A DNA stretch of 36,434 nt from DATAQC01 sp046263055 (GCA_046263055.1 JBHELO010000137.1:1-36434), one strand, 5' to 3'; numbered from the stretch's first letter, positions 24,946 through 32,188 are shown. Numbers and translations are program-made. Notes: generated by a model from the sequence alone, not told the origin.

Positions 24946-25488
24946 GTGCGCCGCATCCTCGTCGCCGTGGCGTCCACCGTGTGCGGGGTGGTGGCCCTGT
25001 TCAGCTACCGCACCAGCACCATGGGGGCGGCGGCCCGCCCGTCGGCCGCTACCGCCCCGCCGGGGCCGGTCCCGTCCCCGACCGGCGCGGCGGCGGCCCG
25101 CCCGTGGACCGGCGCCGGGAGCAGCACCGGCGCGGACAGCCCGTCGGCATCGCCCACCACCCCGACCACCGCCGCGGGCGGCGGCTCGGCCTCGTCGGGC
25201 GGCGCCGCCACCACCGTGAACGGCACGGCCGTGGCCACGCGGTGGAGCACCGTCCAGGTCCAGGTGCGGGTGTCGGGTGGGCGCCTGGTGGACGTGGCGG
25301 CCCTGTCGCTGCCCGACAGCAGCAACCGGGACTTCTCCATCAACGGCCGGGCGGTGCCCGTCCTCCGCCAGGAGGCGCTGTCGGCCCAGAGCGCCAAGAT
25401 CGACACCGTCAGCGGGGCCACCGTCACCAGCCGGGGCTACATCTCCTCACTCCAGGCGGCGCTCGACGCCGCCCACCTGGGCGGGTGA
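24946..25488 (+). CDS. Exported FMN-binding domain protein
   Basis: 180 residues. An N-terminal hydrophobic signal or anchor (RRILVAVASTVCGVVALFSY) and a ~55-residue Ala/Pro/Thr/Ser linker precede an FMN_bind domain (about 80-178). The motif TVSGATVTS ends in T159, the residue type to which ApbE attaches FMN through phosphoester linkage. It would serve as a covalently flavinylated electron carrier outside the membrane. The GTG start is four bases after the reductase stop, and the ApbE gene overlaps its end, so the three form one unit. Confidence 0.92.
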   Translation: MRRILVAVASTVCGVVALFSYRTSTMGAAARPSAATAPPGPVPSPTGAAAARPWTGAGSSTGADSPSASPTTPTTAAGGGSASSGGAATTVNGTAVATRWSTVQVQVRVSGGRLVDVAALSLPDSSNRDFSINGRAVPVLRQEALSAQSAKIDTVSGATVTSRGYISSLQAALDAAHLGG

Positions 25489-26351
25489 GGCCGGTGACGG
25501 CGGGGGCAGCCCCGGCGCACGCACCGTCGCCCCCCCGCCGGGCGTGGGTGGAGCAGATCATGGGGATGCCGGTGAGCGTCCACCTGCGGGGGCCGGCGGC
25601 CCTCGGTGACACCGCAGCCGGCTTGGTGGCTGCCGTCTTCGACCACCTCCGCCACGTGGACGCCGTGTTCAGCACCTACCGGCCCGAGAGCGACGTCACC
25701 CGCCTGAACCGGGGCGACGTCCGCCTGGACGCCTGCCACCCGTGGGTGGGCGAGGTGGTGACGCTGTGCGCCGAGGCCACCGCCCGGACCGGCGGATGGT
25801 TCGACGCCCGGCTGCCGGCCCCCGGCGGAGGCACCTGGTTCGACCCCTCGGGCCTGGTCAAGGGATGGTCGGTGGAGGCTGCGTCCCGATGGCTGGCCGA
25901 CGTCGACGACGCCGACTTCTGCCTCAACGCCGGCGGCGACGTGGTGGTGGGGATCGCCACCGCCGACGCCGGGCCGTGGAGGGTCGGCATCGAGGACCCG
26001 GGTGACGTGTCCCGGGTGCTCGCGGTGGTCGAGGCGTGGGCCGGCGGCGTGGCCACGTCGGGCCGCGCCCGGCGGGGGCTGCACATCGTCGACCCGCGCT
26101 CCGGCGCCCCCGCCACCGGCCTGCAGTCGGCCACCGTGGTGGGCCCGTCGCTCATGTGGGCCGACGTGTACGCCACCGCGATGGTGGCCGGGGGCCGGGA
26201 GTCGGTGGACTGGCTGGGCGGCCTCGACGGCTACGAGGCCATGGTCGTCACCGACACCTCCGAGGTCCTGGCCACCGCCGGCTGGCGTCAGGGGCAGCCC
26301 GAGGCACTGCCGGCCGTCGTGCCTGGTGGACACCGGCAGGATCGCATTTAG
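25485..26351 (+). CDS. apbE: FAD:protein FMN transferase
   Basis: An ApbE-family enzyme that transfers FMN from FAD to Ser/Thr in exported proteins; the neighbour's T159 is the evident target. Seen in the 288 residues: MGMPVSVHL near the N-terminus, VFSTYRPESDVTRLN, DPSGLVKGWSVEAAS, CLNAGGDVVV, the GLHIVDPRSG segment and the late metal/flavin motif ADVYATAMVAGG (D227, T231). There is no signal peptide, as in cytosolic forms, although export by another route is not excluded. The GTG at 25485 overlaps the previous stop (GTGA); a second GTG three codons on is possible. Confidence 0.94.
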   Translation: MRPVTAGAAPAHAPSPPRRAWVEQIMGMPVSVHLRGPAALGDTAAGLVAAVFDHLRHVDAVFSTYRPESDVTRLNRGDVRLDACHPWVGEVVTLCAEATARTGGWFDARLPAPGGGTWFDPSGLVKGWSVEAASRWLADVDDADFCLNAGGDVVVGIATADAGPWRVGIEDPGDVSRVLAVVEAWAGGVATSGRARRGLHIVDPRSGAPATGLQSATVVGPSLMWADVYATAMVAGGRESVDWLGGLDGYEAMVVTDTSEVLATAGWRQGQPEALPAVVPGGHRQDRI

Positions 26352-26430
26352 CAGTCCACCGCGGGCGCGACAGAGCGTACAAAAGGTCTCCGCGGGCGGA
26401 TGAGACGGCAATTTCCCCGCTCCCTCCCCT

Positions 26431-26451
26431 GGTCCAATACTGTATAGGACC
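26431..26451. promoter_or_regulatory. Near-perfect 21-bp palindrome (candidate operator)
   Basis: Arms GGTCCAATAC and GTATAGGACC flank a central T; the only mismatches are the sixth base of each arm and the centre. It lies 49 bases before the -10 box of the histidine kinase gene, in a short AT-richer patch of an otherwise GC-rich sequence. It is a good candidate site for a dimeric regulator, most simply the NarL-type regulator encoded downstream. Confidence 0.65.
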
Positions 26452-26466
26452 TTGGTCGTAGGACCC
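26452..26466 (+). promoter_or_regulatory. 15-bp motif TTGGTCGTAGGACCC, copy 1
   Basis: It abuts the palindrome and lies just upstream of the -35 box of the kinase promoter. 14 of 15 bases recur at 29122-29136 upstream of the minus-strand repeat-protein gene. With the preceding bases it also forms the short dyad GACCTTGGTC. Confidence 0.6.
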
Positions 26467-26477
26467 CCATTTTCCGG

Positions 26478-26505
26478 TTGCCAGCCGACGAGCCGTCGGT
26501 ATGCT
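26478..26505 (+). promoter_or_regulatory. Promoter of the two-component system
   Basis: TTGCCA at 26478 and TATGCT at 26500-26505 with a 16-base spacer are the best -35/-10 pair in the window. The -10 box ends eight bases before the ATG at 26514, so the transcript is probably leaderless. Confidence 0.6.
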
Positions 26506-26513
26506 CGCCGAAC

Positions 26514-27872
26514 ATGGGGTCCGGTCGGGCTGGTCGACGCCGGCGGCACCGAGCGGCGCCGGCCCCGTCGCCCGGCACCGGCCGGTCGACGGTGGCGCTC
26601 CAGGTCGGCGAGTTCGCCCTCGCCGGGGTCGTCAGCCTGGCCCTGGTCGGGCTGGGAACCTCCATCGCCGCTCGGCGGGTCGGCGAGCGGGAGGCGATCA
26701 CCGAGGTGCGGGCCACGGCCGCCACCAAGGCCGAAGGCCTGGTCCGCCCCGTCCTGGCGGACGCCTTGGTGGACGGCGACGACGCCGCCCGCCAGGCCGT
26801 GGCCGACGTGGTCACCGTGGGGGTCCTCGACGCTTCCCTGGTCCGGGTCAAGCTGTGGACGCCTGAGGGCCGGATCGTCTACTCCGACGAGCCTCGCCTG
26901 GTCGGCACCCGGTTCTCCCTCGACTCCGGCGAGCTGGCGGCGCTGCGCACGGGCACCATCGAGGCCGACGTCTCCAACCTCAGCCGTCCCGAGAACCAGT
27001 TCGAGCGCCCGTTCGGGCGGCTCCTCGAGGTGTACCTGCCCGTCTTCACGCCGTCGGACCGCCCGCTGCTGTTCGAGGCCTACTTCCGTTACGACGCGGT
27101 GTCGTCGGCCGGGTCGCGCCTGTGGCGCAGCTTCGCCCCGATCGCCCTGGGAGCCCTGGTCCTGCTGGAGCTGGTGCAGCTGCCCCTGGCCGGGTCGCTC
27201 GCCGGGCGCCTCCGCCAGCGGCTGCGGGAGCGCGAGCGGCTCCTGCTGCGGGCGCTCGACGCCTCTGAGCTGGAACGGCGGCGGATCGCCAGCGACCTCC
27301 ACGACGGCGTCGTGCAGGACCTCGTCGGCGTCGCCTACTCCCTGTCCGCCTCGGCCCGTCGCATGGACGACCCGGCGTCCACCGACCTGTTGGAGGTGTC
27401 CGCCGATCACGTCCGGAGCAGTATCGGCGCCCTGCGATCCCTGCTGGTGGAGATCTATCCCCCCAACCTGGCCGACGAAGGCATCCACTCCGCCCTGTCC
27501 GACCTGGTGAACGCCGCCCGGTCCCGGGGGCTGGCGGTGGAGCTGGACCTGGACGGGCTCGACCCCGCCGTTCCACCGGCGGCTGCCCAGCTCCTGTACC
27601 GGGCCGCCCAGGAGGCGCTGCGCAACGTCGTCCGCCACGCCCGGGCCCGGTCGGTGCGGGTCATGGCTGTCACCGTCGACAACATCGCCCGCCTCCAGGT
27701 GGACGACGACGGCCAGGGCTTCGACGTGGAGGGGGCGCGTACCCGGGCCGCCGACGGCCATCTCGGCCTCCGGGGGCTCGAAGGGTTGGTCGCCGACGGC
27801 GGCGGGCGGATGGAGCTCCTGTCGTCACCCGGTGCCGGCACCAGCGTGGCGGTGGAGGTGCCTACCGCATGA
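26514..27872 (+). CDS. Sensor histidine kinase, NarX/DesK type (HisKA_3)
   Basis: 452 residues. An Arg-rich N-terminus, membrane helix 1 (about 29-51), a ~170-residue extracytoplasmic sensor region (probably a Cache/PAS-like fold: VKLWTPEGRIVYSDEPRLVGTRF, then LEVYLPVF), membrane helix 2 (about 221-245), then the phosphoacceptor motif with H263 in IASDLHDGVVQDLVG. The HATPase domain follows (N box AAQEALRNVVRHA; G boxes DDDGQGFD and GHLGLRGLEG). The ATG is chosen over an in-frame TTG at 26478 because that TTG is part of the -35 box. The ligand is unknown. It overlaps the regulator gene by four bases. Confidence 0.94.
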   Translation: MGSGRAGRRRRHRAAPAPSPGTGRSTVALQVGEFALAGVVSLALVGLGTSIAARRVGEREAITEVRATAATKAEGLVRPVLADALVDGDDAARQAVADVVTVGVLDASLVRVKLWTPEGRIVYSDEPRLVGTRFSLDSGELAALRTGTIEADVSNLSRPENQFERPFGRLLEVYLPVFTPSDRPLLFEAYFRYDAVSSAGSRLWRSFAPIALGALVLLELVQLPLAGSLAGRLRQRLRERERLLLRALDASELERRRIASDLHDGVVQDLVGVAYSLSASARRMDDPASTDLLEVSADHVRSSIGALRSLLVEIYPPNLADEGIHSALSDLVNAARSRGLAVELDLDGLDPAVPPAAAQLLYRAAQEALRNVVRHARARSVRVMAVTVDNIARLQVDDDGQGFDVEGARTRAADGHLGLRGLEGLVADGGGRMELLSSPGAGTSVAVEVPTA

Positions 27873-28501
27873 CCACCGTGCTGGTGGTCGACGACCATGC
27901 GGTGGTGCGCAGCGGGCTGGAGCAGCTGGTGGCCACCGCGCCCGACATGGAGATGGCCGGTACCGCCGCCGACGGCGCCGAGGCGGTGGCCGAGGCCGCC
28001 CACCTGCGGCCCGACGTCATCCTGATGGACCTGTCCATGCCGGTGGTCGACGGGATCGAGGCCACCCGCCAGATCGTCGCCGCCCGGCCCGAGGCGTGCG
28101 TCATCGTGCTGACCTCCTTCGCCGACGACCGCCGCATCTCCGACGCCCTCGTCGCTGGCGCCCGCGGCTACCTCCTCAAGCAAGCCCGCCCCGACGAGCT
28201 CCTCGGCGCCATCCGAGCCGCGGCCGGGGGCGGCGCGCCGCTCGACCCCAAGGCCGCTCGCGTCCTTCTCGACCAGCGGCGGCCCCACCATGCGGCCGCC
28301 GCGCTGTCGAAGCGGGAGGACCAGGTTCTCCGGCTGGTGGCCGCCGGCCTGGCCAACAAGCAGATCGCCCGCCGCCTCGGGATCAGCGAGGGCACGGTCA
28401 AGGCGCACCTCACCAGCGTCTTCCAGCGCCTCGGCGTCAGCGATCGCACCCAGGCGGCGTTGTGGGCGGCCGAGCACCTTCCCGGCGTGCGGGGGGCCTG
28501 A
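27869..28501 (+). CDS. NarL/LuxR-type response regulator
   Basis: 210 residues. Receiver domain with acidic pair D8/D9, phosphoacceptor D54 in VILMDLSMP, and K104 in YLLKQARPDEL. A LuxR-type helix-turn-helix follows at about 145-200 (LSKREDQVLRLVAAGLANKQIARRLGISEGTVKAHL). Its ATG overlaps the kinase stop (ATGA), so the two are a cognate pair. The palindrome and 15-bp motif upstream of the kinase are candidate targets, and the second motif copy suggests it also controls the secreted repeat protein. Confidence 0.96.
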   Translation: MTTVLVVDDHAVVRSGLEQLVATAPDMEMAGTAADGAEAVAEAAHLRPDVILMDLSMPVVDGIEATRQIVAARPEACVIVLTSFADDRRISDALVAGARGYLLKQARPDELLGAIRAAAGGGAPLDPKAARVLLDQRRPHHAAAALSKREDQVLRLVAAGLANKQIARRLGISEGTVKAHLTSVFQRLGVSDRTQAALWAAEHLPGVRGA

Positions 28502-28507
28502 CGCGCC

Positions 28508-28535
28508 GGTGCCGCCCGGGCACGCGGGCGGCACC
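28508..28535. terminator. Strong GC-rich hairpin between convergent genes
   Basis: A perfect 11-bp stem (GGTGCCGCCCG / CGGGCGGCACC) with a 6-base loop begins six bases after the regulator stop. It lies between two converging genes and can act in both directions. No T run follows. Confidence 0.65.
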
Positions 28536-28560
28536 GACCTTGCAGTCCAGGGTCGGCGAA

Positions 28561-29058
28561 TCAGCGGCTGCCGCCCCGCGCGCTCTGGCTCCCGCCACCA
28601 CCACCGGGCCCCCGGTTCGAGCCGCCGCTCGTGCCGGCGCCGTGGTCGTCTCCCACCTCGTGGGTGGCCGGGTCGTCGGCGCCGTGGTCGTCGCCGTGGT
28701 CGTCACCCACCTCGTGGGTGGCCGGGTCGTCGGCGCCGTGGTCGTCGACCGTGGTCCCGCCTGCCGGCACGGTGGTGGTGGCGTCCCGGCCCCGGTCGTC
28801 ACCCACCTCGTGGGTGGCCGGGTCGTCGGCGCCGTGGTCGTCGACCGTGGTCACCGTGGTCCCGCCGGCCGGCACGGTGGTGGTGGCGTCCCGGCCCCGG
28901 TCGTCGCCGACGTCATGGGCACTGCCGATCCGGCCGTCCCGCGACACCACGGCCGGGGCCGGCTGGGTCCTGACGGCGTTGGCGGCGGCGACGGTGATGC
29001 CGGTCAGCGACGCCGCCGCGAAGGCGGCGAGTCCGACGGCCAGAATGGGCTTGCGCAT
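28561..29058 (-). CDS. Secreted Asp/His-rich tandem-repeat protein
   Basis: 165 residues, family not recognised. A Sec-type signal (MRKPILAVGLAAFAAASLTGITVAAANA) is followed from residue 50 by repeats of the form VGDDRGRDATTTVPAGGTTV plus DDHGADDPATHE: one of 35, one of 32 and one of 18 residues, then a six-residue start of a fourth. The tail is Gly/Ser/Arg-rich (GPGGGGGSQSARGGSR). The repeats are dense in Asp and His, which would suit divalent-metal binding, but no known motif is seen. GAGAGGAG precedes the ATG closely. It converges on the two-component system and shares a 15-bp upstream motif with it. Confidence 0.8.
   Translation of the reverse strand: MRKPILAVGLAAFAAASLTGITVAAANAVRTQPAPAVVSRDGRIGSAHDVGDDRGRDATTTVPAGGTTVTTVDDHGADDPATHEVGDDRGRDATTTVPAGGTTVDDHGADDPATHEVGDDHGDDHGADDPATHEVGDDHGAGTSGGSNRGPGGGGGSQSARGGSR
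28639..28911. repeat. In-frame tandem DNA repeats within the secreted protein gene
   Basis: Successive units share long near-identical blocks on the minus strand but differ by in-frame losses: unit 2 lacks three codons of unit 1, and unit 3 lacks fourteen codons of unit 2. The pattern points to slippage or recombination with the frame kept. Confidence 0.85.
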
Positions 29059-29121
29059 GATGCTCCTCTCGGTGGCGTACTGAGAGTGTCGGTGCGCACC
29101 GGTCGAAGCCACCATTGGCCA

Positions 29122-29136
29122 TTGGTCGTAGTACCC
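29122..29136 (+). promoter_or_regulatory. 15-bp motif TTGGTCGTAGTACCC, copy 2
   Basis: It matches 26452-26466 at 14 of 15 bases and lies 64-78 bases before the start of the minus-strand repeat-protein gene. A direct repeat ATTGGCC/ATTGGTC runs into it. Note that its orientation relative to its gene is opposite to that of copy 1. Confidence 0.55.
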
Positions 29137-29207
29137 GGCAGCCCGAGGGGGGCGGCCGTCGCTCGTCGTCGCCCGACCCGTCCAGGGTGTCGCCTGGTGG
29201 CTCGACC

Positions 29208-30497
29208 TCAGGTCGAACCAAGGGCGACCTCGGCGGTCGCCGCCCCGCCCGCGGACAGGTGCTGGTCGTCGTCGCCCGACATCACCGTGCGCCCGGCGAT
29301 CAGGCCGAACAAGGCGGCCAGCAGGGCGGCCACCCCGCCGATGACCACCGGGACCCGGGCGCCGGCGGCGTCGGCCACCGCCCCCATGATCGGCCCCCCG
29401 ATCGGGGTGGTGCCGACCAGGAGGACGGTCTGCAACGCCAGCACCCGGCCGTGCATGCGGGGGTCGGCGCGCACCTGGGCGATGGTGGTCGTGGCGGTCA
29501 TGAAGGCGATGCTGGCCACGCCCAGGAGGGCGACGAGAGGCAGGCTGACGGCAACGCTGGGCGCCGCTGCCAGCAGGAGCATGGTCACGCCGAAGGCGGC
29601 GGCGCCCACCACCACGTCGTGGACCCGGACCGTCCTGCGGTCGGCCACAAGGAGCGCTCCCACCAGCGCCCCCGCGCTGAAGACGGCGTAGACGAGGGTG
29701 TAGCTGGCGTCGTTCCCGTGGAGGGTGCGCTCGACAAAGAGGGGGAAGACGACGGTGAAGTTGTAACTGAGGGTCCCCACCATGGCGAGCATGACGAAGG
29801 GGAGCCACAGATCGGGGACTGACCGGACGTAGCGAATGCCGGCCCGCACCTGGCCCTTCCCCCGGGGTGTGGCCTCGGCCACCCGCAACTCGCCGGTGCG
29901 CATCATCCCCAGGGCCACCAGCACCGCCACGTAGCTGGCGGCGTCGAGGGCGAAGGCCCATCCGAAGCCGGCGGTGATGACCAGCACCCCCGCCACCGTC
30001 GGCCCGAAGATGCGGGAGCTGTTGACCAGGGCGCTGTACAGGGTGACGGCGTTGCCCACGTCCTCCTGCGGCACCATCTCGGTTACGAACGACCGCCGGA
30101 CCGGGTTGTCGAAGGCCAGGAGGCAACCGCCGGCCAGGGCGGTGGCGAACAGTGCGGCCAGCGGCGGGTGGTGCATGAAGGCGAGGGCGGCCAGCACGAC
30201 GGACTGGCACATCTCGCCGATCTGGGTGGTCTTGAGGAGACGGAGCTTGTTGGACCGGTCGGCCACCAGGCCGGCGAACGGCGAGAGCACCAGGATGGGC
30301 CCGAACTGGCACGCCGCGAGGGCGCCGACGGCCACGCCGCTGCCCGTCAGGTGCAACACCAGCAGGGTCAGGGCCACCATGGTGAGCCAGTTGCCCGAGT
30401 TGGATATCAACTGGCCGATGAAGAACAGCCGGAAGTTCCGCGTCCGCAGGGCGCGGAACCGGCCCCTCACACCGGCTCGGACGCGGCCCGCGGTCAC
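29208..30497 (-). CDS. MFS exporter (EntS/MFS_3-like)
   Basis: A 429-residue, ~12-helix major facilitator protein. Landmarks: FRALRTRNFRLFFIGQLISNSGNWLTMVAL at the N-terminus, GLVADRSNKLRLL in loop 2-3, NPVRRSFVTEMVPQEDVGNAVTLYSALVNSSRIFGP and the loop ADPRMHGRVLALQTVLLVGTTPIGGPIMG. Relatives export siderophores (EntS) or macrolides; the substrate is unknown. I choose the GTG at 30497: it overlaps the stop of a short leader ORF, and the in-frame sequence further up to 30581 crosses 15-bp repeats and the promoter. The divergent MarR gene is the likely regulator. Confidence 0.92.
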   Translation of the reverse strand: MTAGRVRAGVRGRFRALRTRNFRLFFIGQLISNSGNWLTMVALTLLVLHLTGSGVAVGALAACQFGPILVLSPFAGLVADRSNKLRLLKTTQIGEMCQSVVLAALAFMHHPPLAALFATALAGGCLLAFDNPVRRSFVTEMVPQEDVGNAVTLYSALVNSSRIFGPTVAGVLVITAGFGWAFALDAASYVAVLVALGMMRTGELRVAEATPRGKGQVRAGIRYVRSVPDLWLPFVMLAMVGTLSYNFTVVFPLFVERTLHGNDASYTLVYAVFSAGALVGALLVADRRTVRVHDVVVGAAAFGVTMLLLAAAPSVAVSLPLVALLGVASIAFMTATTTIAQVRADPRMHGRVLALQTVLLVGTTPIGGPIMGAVADAAGARVPVVIGGVAALLAALFGLIAGRTVMSGDDDQHLSAGGAATAEVALGST

Positions 30498-30559
30498 GAG
30501 GCCGTCGACGGCCTCGACGTCGTTGCCAAATGCGTCGTTGCCATCTGCGTAGTTACCAT
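30494..30559 (-). CDS. Predicted 21-residue leader peptide of the MFS exporter
   Basis: The ATG lies six bases after the TATACT box, so it would be the first codon of a leaderless mRNA. The reading frame (MVTTQ MATTH LATTS then RPSTAS) is made of three 15-bp units and is Thr-rich. Its TGA overlaps the GTG of the exporter (GTGA), which is the arrangement for translational coupling or attenuation. No homology is claimed; the case rests on position alone. Confidence 0.5.
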   Translation of the reverse strand: MVTTQMATTHLATTSRPSTAS

Positions 30560-30565
30560 CTGCTA
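30521..30565. repeat. Three 15-bp direct repeats between mfs and marR
   Basis: Units CGTTGCCAAATGCGT, CGTTGCCATCTGCGT and AGTTACCATCTGCTA follow each other without gaps. They are inside the exporter leader and directly beside both promoters, and could be regulator sites, leader-peptide codons, or both. Confidence 0.8.
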
Positions 30566-30573
30566 AGTATATT
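30566..30573. promoter_or_regulatory. Overlapping divergent -10 boxes for mfs and marR
   Basis: The eight bases AGTATATT contain TATATT on the plus strand (30568-30573, six bases before the marR ATG) and TATACT on the minus strand (30571-30566, six bases before the leader ATG). The two promoters cannot be bound by polymerase at the same time. Confidence 0.6.
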
Positions 30574-30579
30574 GGCACC

Positions 30580-31128
30580 ATGGACGAACCCGAGACGGCT
30601 GAGCTGGCGGCCGAGATCAGGCTCCTCAGCGGTCGCCTGGCCCGACGCCTCCGTCAGGAAGGGACCGCCGGTCTGACGCCCTCCCAGCTGTCGGCCCTGG
30701 CCAGCGTGGACCGGCTCGGCCCCCTCCACCTGGGCGACCTGGCCAGGGTGGAATCGGTCGCCCCGCCCACCCTCTCCCGGGCGGTCGCCCGCCTGGAGGA
30801 CTCGGGCCTGCTCCGGCGCCGCCCCGACCCGGCCGACGGGCGGGCCGCCCTGGTGGAGGTGACGGCCGGTGGCCGGCGGGCCCTGGGCGACCTGCGCCGG
30901 GCCCGGACGGCGTTCCTGACCCAGCGGTTGGAGGCCCTCACCGCCGACGACCGGCGCCTGCTGGCGGGGGCCGTGCGGCTGCTCGACACCGTGGTGGCGG
31001 CCCCCGAGCGGCCCGCCGCCACGCCCGCCGAGCCCAGGCCGGCACCGGGCCCGGCGCCCGCACGATGCCCCGCTCCGGCCGGTGCCCCGGCCGGGGCCGG
31101 CCCACGCCCCCCATCCGGAGGTCCTTGA
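30580..31128 (+). CDS. MarR-family transcriptional regulator
   Basis: 182 residues. The winged helix-turn-helix is clear: LTPSQLSALASVDRLGPLHLGDLARVESVAPPTLSRAVARLEDSGLL, then the wing RRRPDPADGRAALVEVTAGG. The C-terminal ~45 residues are Pro/Ala/Gly-rich and unlike the family. It is divergent from the MFS exporter and shares the 8-bp promoter core with it, the standard layout for a MarR repressor of an efflux pump. Its stop overlaps the next ATG by one base, so the hydrolase is part of its operon. Confidence 0.93.
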   Translation: MDEPETAELAAEIRLLSGRLARRLRQEGTAGLTPSQLSALASVDRLGPLHLGDLARVESVAPPTLSRAVARLEDSGLLRRRPDPADGRAALVEVTAGGRRALGDLRRARTAFLTQRLEALTADDRRLLAGAVRLLDTVVAAPERPAATPAEPRPAPGPAPARCPAPAGAPAGAGPRPPSGGP

Positions 31129-31871
31129 TGCGCTACGACGCCATCCTCGCCGAGACGGTGAGCATCCGAGGCCACGGCGACGACGTGATCGAGGGCTACC
31201 TGGCTCGGCCCCTGGCCCCGGGGCCGTTCGGGAGCGTCGTCGTCATCCACCACATGCCGGGCTACGACGTGGCCACCAAGGAGATCGTCCGGCGGTTCGC
31301 GGCTGCCGGCTTCCAGGCGCTGTGCCCCGACCTCCACTGGCGGGCGGCGCCCGGCGCAGCGCCCGACGACGCCGCCGCCGCGGTACGGGCGGCAGGCGGT
31401 GTCCCCGACGACCGCCTGGTAGGCGACGTGGCGGGGGCGGCCGCCGTCCTGCGCGGCCTGGCCCCGGCCAACGGGAAAGTGGGTGTCATCGGGTACTGCT
31501 CGGGCGGCCGCCAGTCGTTCCTGGCCGCCTGCCGGCTCCCGCTGGACGCCGCCGTGGACTGCTACGGCGCCTTCGTCGCCTCCCGGCCCGAGGGCCTGCC
31601 GCTGCGGGTGGAGCCGGTGATCGGCCTGGCCGGCGACCTGTCGTGCCCACTCCTGGGGTTGTTCGGTGCCGAGGACACCCGGCCCGGCCCCGACGAGGTG
31701 GCCGAGATCGACCGCGTGCTGACGGCGGCCGGCAAGCCCCACGAGTTCCACACCTACGGCGGCGCGGGTCACGGGTTCTTCGCCGTCGACCGGCCGAGCT
31801 ACCGGCCGGAGGCGGCCACCGACGGCTGGCGGAGGGTGATGGCCTGGTTCGAGCGCTACCTGTCGGCCTGA
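31128..31871 (+). CDS. Dienelactone hydrolase-family protein
   Basis: 247 residues, alpha/beta hydrolase. The catalytic triad of the family is visible: nucleophile C124 in GYCSGGRQ, D183 in AEDTRPG and H215 in GAGHGFF; VVVIHHMPGYDVATKEIVRRFAAAGF is the oxyanion-side region. Relatives open dienelactones in chloroaromatic degradation or hydrolyse other small esters. Start ATG follows GGAGG and overlaps the MarR stop. Control by MarR together with an exporter suggests response to an aromatic or phenolic compound; this is inference. Confidence 0.93.
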   Translation: MRYDAILAETVSIRGHGDDVIEGYLARPLAPGPFGSVVVIHHMPGYDVATKEIVRRFAAAGFQALCPDLHWRAAPGAAPDDAAAAVRAAGGVPDDRLVGDVAGAAAVLRGLAPANGKVGVIGYCSGGRQSFLAACRLPLDAAVDCYGAFVASRPEGLPLRVEPVIGLAGDLSCPLLGLFGAEDTRPGPDEVAEIDRVLTAAGKPHEFHTYGGAGHGFFAVDRPSYRPEAATDGWRRVMAWFERYLSA

Positions 31872-31915
31872 CGGCGCCACCGCCCGCCGGGCCCAGCGAG
31901 GAGACGGAGATCCCG

Positions 31916-32188
31916 ATGTGCACGTACCAGACGGAGATGGTGGAGGTCACCGGCGCCGCCAAGGGCCCGGCCGGGTGGTTCGACGTCCGGGAGGCGATGG
32001 TCTACGTGGACCATCCCGTGCGCGCCCAAGCCGAGCACACCCTGAACCTCGACTTCCTCGACCGTTGCGCCGGGCCCTCCGCCCGGGTGGCGGTGGAGCT
32101 GACGACAACCGCCGCCCACGGACTGGTGGCCGCCATCCAACGGGCCTTGGCGGCCGCCGGCGAGCCGTCATCCGGCCCCCGGGGTTAA
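31916..32188 (+). CDS. DUF6295-like small protein
   Basis: 90 residues. The sequence MCTYQTEMVEVTGAAKGPAGWFDVREAMVYVDHPVRAQ and AEHTLNLDFLD is the pattern I associate with DUF6295, a small actinobacterial family of unknown function. Conserved-looking Cys2, the HP and EHTLN blocks could bind a metal, but this is not shown. It follows the hydrolase by 44 bases with a GAGGAG/GGAGA stretch before the ATG, so it is probably the last gene of the marR operon. Confidence 0.8.
   Translation: MCTYQTEMVEVTGAAKGPAGWFDVREAMVYVDHPVRAQAEHTLNLDFLDRCAGPSARVAVELTTTAAHGLVAAIQRALAAAGEPSSGPRG

Noticed and set aside
30498..30581. Longer form of the MFS exporter starting at the ATG at 30581
   Set aside because: It would add LADGNYADGNDAFGND-like residues encoded by the promoter and 15-bp repeats, and would begin upstream of its own -10 box.
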